Source of the DNA: Phycisphaerae bacterium
GTDB lineage: Bacteria; Planctomycetota; Phycisphaerae; Phycisphaerales; Phycisphaeraceae
Length of the DNA: 64,000 nt
Reading direction: 5' to 3'
Assembly (NCBI GenBank): GCA_030426385.1
Contig: JAUHYI010000005.1
Span: forward strand, 1 to 64,000
How positions within the stretch are numbered: the first letter of the stretch is position 1; the number at the start of each line of letters is the position of its first letter. Below, piece by piece: positions 59,728 to 64,000 of the stretch. The notes beneath the pieces were generated by a model. It had not been told where the DNA came from. It worked only from the letters and a program-made list of their open reading frames with translations, and did no database searches. Position numbers and translations under genes: made by a program.

Positions 59728-60846
59728 ATGCTACGCATCGGCGGCGTGACGCTGCGCTCCAATTTGTTGTTGGCTCCGATTGCCGGTTATTGCGACCTGG
59801 CATTTCGGCTGGTGGTGCGCGCGTGCGACATGCAGTTGGATGATGCGACAGGCAATGGCGCTGCCGTTGGCGCTGGCGTTGGGAATGATATGTACGGTGG
59901 TTTTCGCGGTGTGGGGTTGACGTGTACGGATTTGCTGTGTCCGCAGGCATTGCTGTCGGAAAATGATAAATCGTTATGGCTGGCGGCGACGTCGCCGGAG
60001 GATCAGCCGATATGCATGCAACTGTACGGGGCAGATGCGGACATCCTGGCCGAGGCGGCGCGCTGGGCCGAAGCGCACGGCGCGACGACGATCGATATCA
60101 ACATGGGGTGTCCGGTTGACAAGGTGACGAAAAAAAACGGCGGGTCGATGTTGCTATGCGATCCAGCCAACACGTTGCGACTGGCGAAAAAAATTGTGGA
60201 TGCGGTGGATGTGCCGGTGACGGCGAAAATCCGATTGGGGTGGGACGATACGCAATTGATCACCGATACCTTGCCGGCGCAATTGGTGGATCAGGGCATT
60301 TGCATGGTGACGGTGCATGGGCGCACGACCGAGCAAAAATTTCGCGGTCATGCGCGATTGACGCCGACGCATCCATCAGGGTTGGACGCGATCAGTGTGG
60401 TGGTTGAATCGGTGAAACGACATCATCCGACGATCCCGGTGATTGGTAATGGTGATGTGAAAACGCCTGAGGATGCAGCGCGAATGATCGACGTCACGGG
60501 TTGCGACGGGGTGATGATCGGACGCGGTGCCCTGGGCAAGCCGTGGCTGTTTCGGGAAACGGCGCACTACCTGGCGACAGGAGAAAAGTTACCGCCGATG
60601 TCACGAGCGGATCGAGCGCGGTTGGTGGTACAGCATTTTGATCTGTTGCATCAGTATCGCAACGAGCGGGTGGCGCTCAATCTCATTCGGCAACGGATGA
60701 GCTGGTATTCCGCCGGGTTGCAGCCGTGGCAGGGATTGCGACACGATGTGCGATCAATCACATCGGCCGAAGAATTTCACGATTTCATGGCCGCAGGTAT
60801 CGAACGGCATCTGGCCAACGAACCCGAGCCGACACCGATCGGGTGA
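59728..60846 (+). CDS. tRNA-dihydrouridine synthase (Dus family)
   Basis: 372 residues from the ATG at 59728 (MLRIGGVTLRSNLLLAPIAG). FMN enzyme reducing uridines in the tRNA D-loop. The active-site segment is TIDINMGCPVDKVTKKNGGS (Cys128); the FMN and RNA-binding parts are VPVTAKIRLGWDD (Lys167), VTVHGRTTEQKFRGHA and VIGNGDVKTPEDAARMIDVT with GCDGVMIGRGALGKPWLF. It is DusB-like by length and motifs. Residues about 38-62 (DATGNGAAVGAGVGNDMYGG and following) are a Gly/Ala-rich insert placed where homologues run short into GAGLxCTE. recG follows in the same direction 19 bases later. Confidence 0.93.
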   Translation: MLRIGGVTLRSNLLLAPIAGYCDLAFRLVVRACDMQLDDATGNGAAVGAGVGNDMYGGFRGVGLTCTDLLCPQALLSENDKSLWLAATSPEDQPICMQLYGADADILAEAARWAEAHGATTIDINMGCPVDKVTKKNGGSMLLCDPANTLRLAKKIVDAVDVPVTAKIRLGWDDTQLITDTLPAQLVDQGICMVTVHGRTTEQKFRGHARLTPTHPSGLDAISVVVESVKRHHPTIPVIGNGDVKTPEDAARMIDVTGCDGVMIGRGALGKPWLFRETAHYLATGEKLPPMSRADRARLVVQHFDLLHQYRNERVALNLIRQRMSWYSAGLQPWQGLRHDVRSITSAEEFHDFMAAGIERHLANEPEPTPIG

Positions 60847-60865
60847 TCAGGGTTAGAATCGCAGT

Positions 60866-63115
60866 ATGACAGGTTCGCCTCCCGACCATGATGAATCGCA
60901 ACCGCCGATGACGGACGATGGCAAGTCGTTGTTGCTATCGACGCGCGTGCGTGATGTGGCGGGGGTAACCAAGCGGCAGGCCGAACAATTCACACGCTTG
61001 GAATTGAAAACGCTGAGCGATTTGTTGCGGTACCTGCCGATGCGGTACGAAACGCATGCGGAGGAAACCGATATTGCGAACCTGACCGAAGGCACGATCG
61101 GCATGGCTCGCGGGGTGGTGACGAATTGTCGCGTCGTGCGATCAGGCGGGGGGCGTAGGGGCCGTGGTGGCGGCGGAAGATTTGAAGCGACGATTGAGGA
61201 TCATGGTGGGGAAGTGGTGGGCGGGCGTGGGGGGGGGCGGTTGGCATTGACGTGGTTTAACGCGGGGTATTTGCAGGGTCGGATCAGTCCGGGGATGACG
61301 TTGCGTGTGCAGGGCAAGGTGGCCAGTTGGCAGGGTTATCCGCAGATCGTGAATCCGAAATGGGAAGCATTGGACGATGAGGAATTGTCGGATGCGGATC
61401 GACAGGGCGAACGGTTACGGCCGGTGTATTCGGCGACGGAGAAATTGCCGAGTCGGAAAATCGAGGCGCTGATCGAGCGGGTGTTGCCGGTGTTGTTGCC
61501 ACAGGTGGTTGACCCGTTGCCGGGCGAATTGGTGACGAGTCACGAAATGCCGAAGTTGGCTGATGCGTTTCGCATGGCACATGCGCCCGAGCATCTCGAG
61601 GAAACCAAAGCGGCGCGGCGACGGTTGGCGTACAACGAATTGTTGTTGTTGCAACTGGGAATTGCGTTGAAACGACACGACACCGCCACGCGATTGATTG
61701 CCCCGGCGTTGACTTTTAATGATGCGATTGATGAACACATTCGGGCGCGGTTTCCGTTTGAATTGACCGATGCGCAGGATCGAGTGGTGCGTGAGGTGGC
61801 GGGCGATCTGGCACGAAATCGGCCGATGAATCGGTTGTTGCAAGGTGATGTGGGTTCGGGCAAAACGGTGGTGGCGTTGCATGCGATGTTGCTGGCGGTG
61901 GCGGATCGGAAACAGGCGGCCCTGATGGCACCCACAGAATTGTTGGCCGAGCAACACTACCGATCGATTCAAGCGATGTTGGCCGGTTCGAATGTGCGGA
62001 TGGCATTGCTCACTGCGGGGATGGCCGCATCGGGATCAGCCGATCGTGCGGAGCTGAATCGCGCGATTGAATCGGGTGAGATCGATATCGTGATCGGGAC
62101 GCAGGCCCTGGTGCAGGGCGGGGCGATGTTTAAAAATCTGGCGGTGGTGATCGTGGATGAACAGCATCGGTTCGGCGTGTTGCAACGGGCGGCATTTCGA
62201 CAGGCGGGCGCGGCGGAAATCGATGGCCGACAGCCTGCGCCGCATTGCCTGGTGATGACGGCAACACCGATTCCGCGGACGCTGAGTTTGACGGTGTTTG
62301 GCGATCTGGATGTGTCGACGATTGATAAATTGCCGCCGGGGCGTGGGCAGATTATTACGCGCGTGGTGGGTGAAAATAAATCGGATGATGTGTATCGCTA
62401 TTTGGCCACGCGCGTAGGTCGCGGGGAGCAAGCGTATGTGGTGGTGCCTGCGATTGACGAAGGGGGTGGTAGTGGTGGTGGGGGGGGTGAATCGGCGGCG
62501 CAGTTGAAAAGTGTGAATGCACACGCGAAATTGCTGGCGGATAAATATCTGTCGGCCTATCGCGTGGCGACGGTGCATGGCCGATTGAAATCGTCGACGC
62601 GTGATGCAGTGATGGAAAAATTTCGGCAAGGGAAAACGGATGTGCTGGTGGCCACGACGGTGATCGAGGTGGGGGTGGATGTGGCCAACGCGTCGGTGAT
62701 GATTGTGGAACATGCGGAGCGGTTCGGCTTGGCACAGTTGCATCAATTGCGGGGCCGCGTGGGGCGGGGCGGGGATGGTCGGCAAAGTTTATGCGTGTTT
62801 ATTGCCGAGCCGAACAATGATGATGCGCAGTCGCGTCTGGAAGCGATCGCGGCGACGACGGATGGATTCAAAATTGCGGAACGCGATTTGGAAATTCGTG
62901 GGATGGGTGATTTTTTCGGAACGCGACAGCATGGGGCGGCACCGCTGCGAACCGCGAAAATCCCAGAGGATTTGGATTTGTTGCAATTGGCGCGGCGCGA
63001 TGCGATTGCAATGATCGATGAGGATCCCACGTTGGATGATCCGTCACGGCATCAATTGCGACAGGTGTTGGTGCGACAGTATGGGGATGCGATCGGGTTG
63101 GTGGATGTGGGGTGA
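60866..63115 (+). CDS. recG: ATP-dependent DNA helicase RecG
   Basis: 749 residues. Superfamily 2 helicase that reverses stalled replication forks and resolves branched DNA. The N-terminal wedge/OB domain begins VRDVAGVTKRQAEQFTRLEL, with RYLPMRYETHAEETDIANL. The helicase part has Walker A LLQGDVGSGKTVVALHAMLL (near residue 330), ALMAPTELLAEQHYR, the DEQH box VVIVDEQHRFGVLQR, MTATPIPRTLSLTVFGDLDV and QLHQLRGRVGRG. The end has GMGDFFGTRQHGAAPLR. Two G-tract segments insert Gly/Arg-rich sequence, one in the OB domain (SGGGRRGRGGGGRFEATIED, VGGRGGGR; 61143-61240) and one between motifs IV and V (EGGGSGGGGG; 62459-62495). The gene is co-transcribed with dus (19-base gap). Confidence 0.96.
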   Translation: MTGSPPDHDESQPPMTDDGKSLLLSTRVRDVAGVTKRQAEQFTRLELKTLSDLLRYLPMRYETHAEETDIANLTEGTIGMARGVVTNCRVVRSGGGRRGRGGGGRFEATIEDHGGEVVGGRGGGRLALTWFNAGYLQGRISPGMTLRVQGKVASWQGYPQIVNPKWEALDDEELSDADRQGERLRPVYSATEKLPSRKIEALIERVLPVLLPQVVDPLPGELVTSHEMPKLADAFRMAHAPEHLEETKAARRRLAYNELLLLQLGIALKRHDTATRLIAPALTFNDAIDEHIRARFPFELTDAQDRVVREVAGDLARNRPMNRLLQGDVGSGKTVVALHAMLLAVADRKQAALMAPTELLAEQHYRSIQAMLAGSNVRMALLTAGMAASGSADRAELNRAIESGEIDIVIGTQALVQGGAMFKNLAVVIVDEQHRFGVLQRAAFRQAGAAEIDGRQPAPHCLVMTATPIPRTLSLTVFGDLDVSTIDKLPPGRGQIITRVVGENKSDDVYRYLATRVGRGEQAYVVVPAIDEGGGSGGGGGESAAQLKSVNAHAKLLADKYLSAYRVATVHGRLKSSTRDAVMEKFRQGKTDVLVATTVIEVGVDVANASVMIVEHAERFGLAQLHQLRGRVGRGGDGRQSLCVFIAEPNNDDAQSRLEAIAATTDGFKIAERDLEIRGMGDFFGTRQHGAAPLRTAKIPEDLDLLQLARRDAIAMIDEDPTLDDPSRHQLRQVLVRQYGDAIGLVDVG

Positions 63116-63207
63116 TGAGCGGGGTGATGAGTGGGGTGAGGAATGCCGGGCGTATGATGTTGGTTGTGTTGTGTTTTTATGGTGGCGGGCAGATTGGATG
63201 ATAGATT

Positions 63208-64000
63208 TTGCATGACAAGTTGCGTGAACGTGTGTTGGTGGGTTGGGCTGATCTGACGTGTGATCATCCGTGGTGGGTGTTGGGTGTGGCAATGTTGATT
63301 GCGGTGGCGTCGGTGGTGGTGACGGTGCAACGATTGACATTCAAACCAGATCGCAACGATTTGTTGTCAGCAGATATTCCGTGGAATCAAACGTTTCTGG
63401 ATTGGACGGAATCGTTTGAGGGTTTTGATGATTTGATTGTGGTGGTGGAGTCTGATGATCCGAGCGATGGTGATGCGGAACGTTTTATCGATGCGCTGGC
63501 CGAGCGGTTGTTGGTGTTGGATCGGGTTGAGCGGGTGTTGTCGAAGTATGACACGACGGCGCTGAGTCCGAAATTGATTCGGTCGTTGGATGATGCGGCG
63601 TTTGATGCGGCGTTGAATGATGTGGAACAGGCGCGGCCGTTGTGGGGTAGCGATACGCCGGGTGCGTTGTTGGGTGCGATGTCACGGGCGATGCAGGCGG
63701 GTGTTGGGGGTGGGGGTGGTGGTGATGCAGAAGATGGTGGGGGAGTGGCGGGGATTGTGGATGGGGTTGAACGGATGGGCGAGGTGATTGATGGTTTTTC
63801 TGTGGTGATTCGTGGGGATTCTGATGCGTTGGTGTTGGACCGTTCGGCCCGGTATCGGTATTTGACGAGCGAGAATGGGCGATTGTTTTTTGTGCGGGTG
63901 ACGCCGAATTTGGAAAAGGATACGTTGGATGCGATCGGGCATGCGGTGGATGAAGTGCGTGGTGCGATCGATGGTTTGCGCGGCGATTATCCGGAATTGT
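63208..64000 (+). CDS. MMPL/RND-family transporter, N-terminal part (cut by window end)
   Basis: Open from a TAG at 63202-63204 to the end of the window. No ATG is in frame at the start. TTG at 63208 is the earliest start codon (reading HDKLRERVLVGWADLTCDHP), and a GTG a little further on is also possible. The first transmembrane helix is WWVLGVAMLIAVASVVVTVQ, followed by LTFKPDRNDLLSADIPWNQT and DDLIVVVESDDPSDGDAERF. This is the periplasmic porter start typical of MMPL and hopanoid-associated RND transporters (HpnN-like). A Gly-rich insert (MQAGVGGGGGGDAEDGGGVA; 63699-63748) arises from G-tract DNA. The RND core motifs lie beyond the window, so the subtype is uncertain. Confidence 0.75.
   Translation, partial: MHDKLRERVLVGWADLTCDHPWWVLGVAMLIAVASVVVTVQRLTFKPDRNDLLSADIPWNQTFLDWTESFEGFDDLIVVVESDDPSDGDAERFIDALAERLLVLDRVERVLSKYDTTALSPKLIRSLDDAAFDAALNDVEQARPLWGSDTPGALLGAMSRAMQAGVGGGGGGDAEDGGGVAGIVDGVERMGEVIDGFSVVIRGDSDALVLDRSARYRYLTSENGRLFFVRVTPNLEKDTLDAIGHAVDEVRGAIDGLRGDYPEL

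Overview
The window looks like chromosomal DNA of a planctomycete, most likely class Phycisphaerae. This is inferred from the gene mix and was not tested by alignment. It holds two PEP-CTERM proteins, genes for the bacterial tetrahydromethanopterin C1 pathway (fhcB, fhcA), DUF502 and DUF2752 proteins, many lipoproteins, and few clear Shine-Dalgarno sites. No rRNA, tRNA or CRISPR array was recognised.

Layout. 1-4.9 kb: 3' remnant of a transposase, purH, a PQQ-propeller lipoprotein and a PEP-CTERM protein. 4.9-6.8 kb: a STAS/MlaE pair and a HEAT lipoprotein. 6.9-9.4 kb: lipA and a PRC-barrel protein. 9.6-13.8 kb: folE2, an FdhF/YdeP oxidoreductase and fdhD. 14.1-19.6 kb: hsp20, lon, sppA and a zinc-ribbon membrane protein. 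19.9-24.2 kb: an AT-richer catabolic locus with a GntR-type regulator divergent from a broken secreted-protein gene, an SDR and an HpcH/HpaI aldolase. 24.3-28.3 kb: a second MlaE, a second PEP-CTERM protein and a nitrite/sulfite reductase. 28.9-32.1 kb: ugd and two unknown envelope proteins. 32.1-36.5 kb: a PfkB kinase, an EVE protein, gltX and a PA0069-type radical SAM protein. 37.3-41.6 kb: clpC and an HDOD-GGDEF protein. 41.6-46.3 kb: ATP-grasp gene, fhcB, fhcA and an ABC ATPase. 46.5-49.5 kb: an aldo/keto reductase and RNase Y. 50.4-54.0 kb: DUF2752, two related lipoproteins and a glycosyltransferase. 54.2-58.1 kb: pssA, ptsH, ptsN, hpf and DUF502. 58.4-64 kb: a uronate isomerase-like protein, dus, recG and the start of an MMPL/RND protein that runs off the window.

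Functional links. Fhc subunits (formyl-H4MPT to formate) and the FdhF-like/FdhD pair (possible formate oxidation) may belong to C1 oxidation or formaldehyde detoxification. hsp20, lon, sppA and clpC form a proteostasis group. hpf, ptsN and ptsH resemble the regulatory nitrogen PTS.

The most unusual feature is not a gene. A family of G-rich tracts (roughly 11-13 base units such as GGGGGGAAGTGT, in either orientation) lies between genes, often directly beside start or stop codons. It also appears in frame inside conserved genes (fdhD, lon, recG, the radical SAM gene, the glycosyltransferase, and the N-termini of fhcA and the ABC ATPase), adding Gly- or Pro-rich segments. Several small palindromic, MITE-like elements occupy other gaps.
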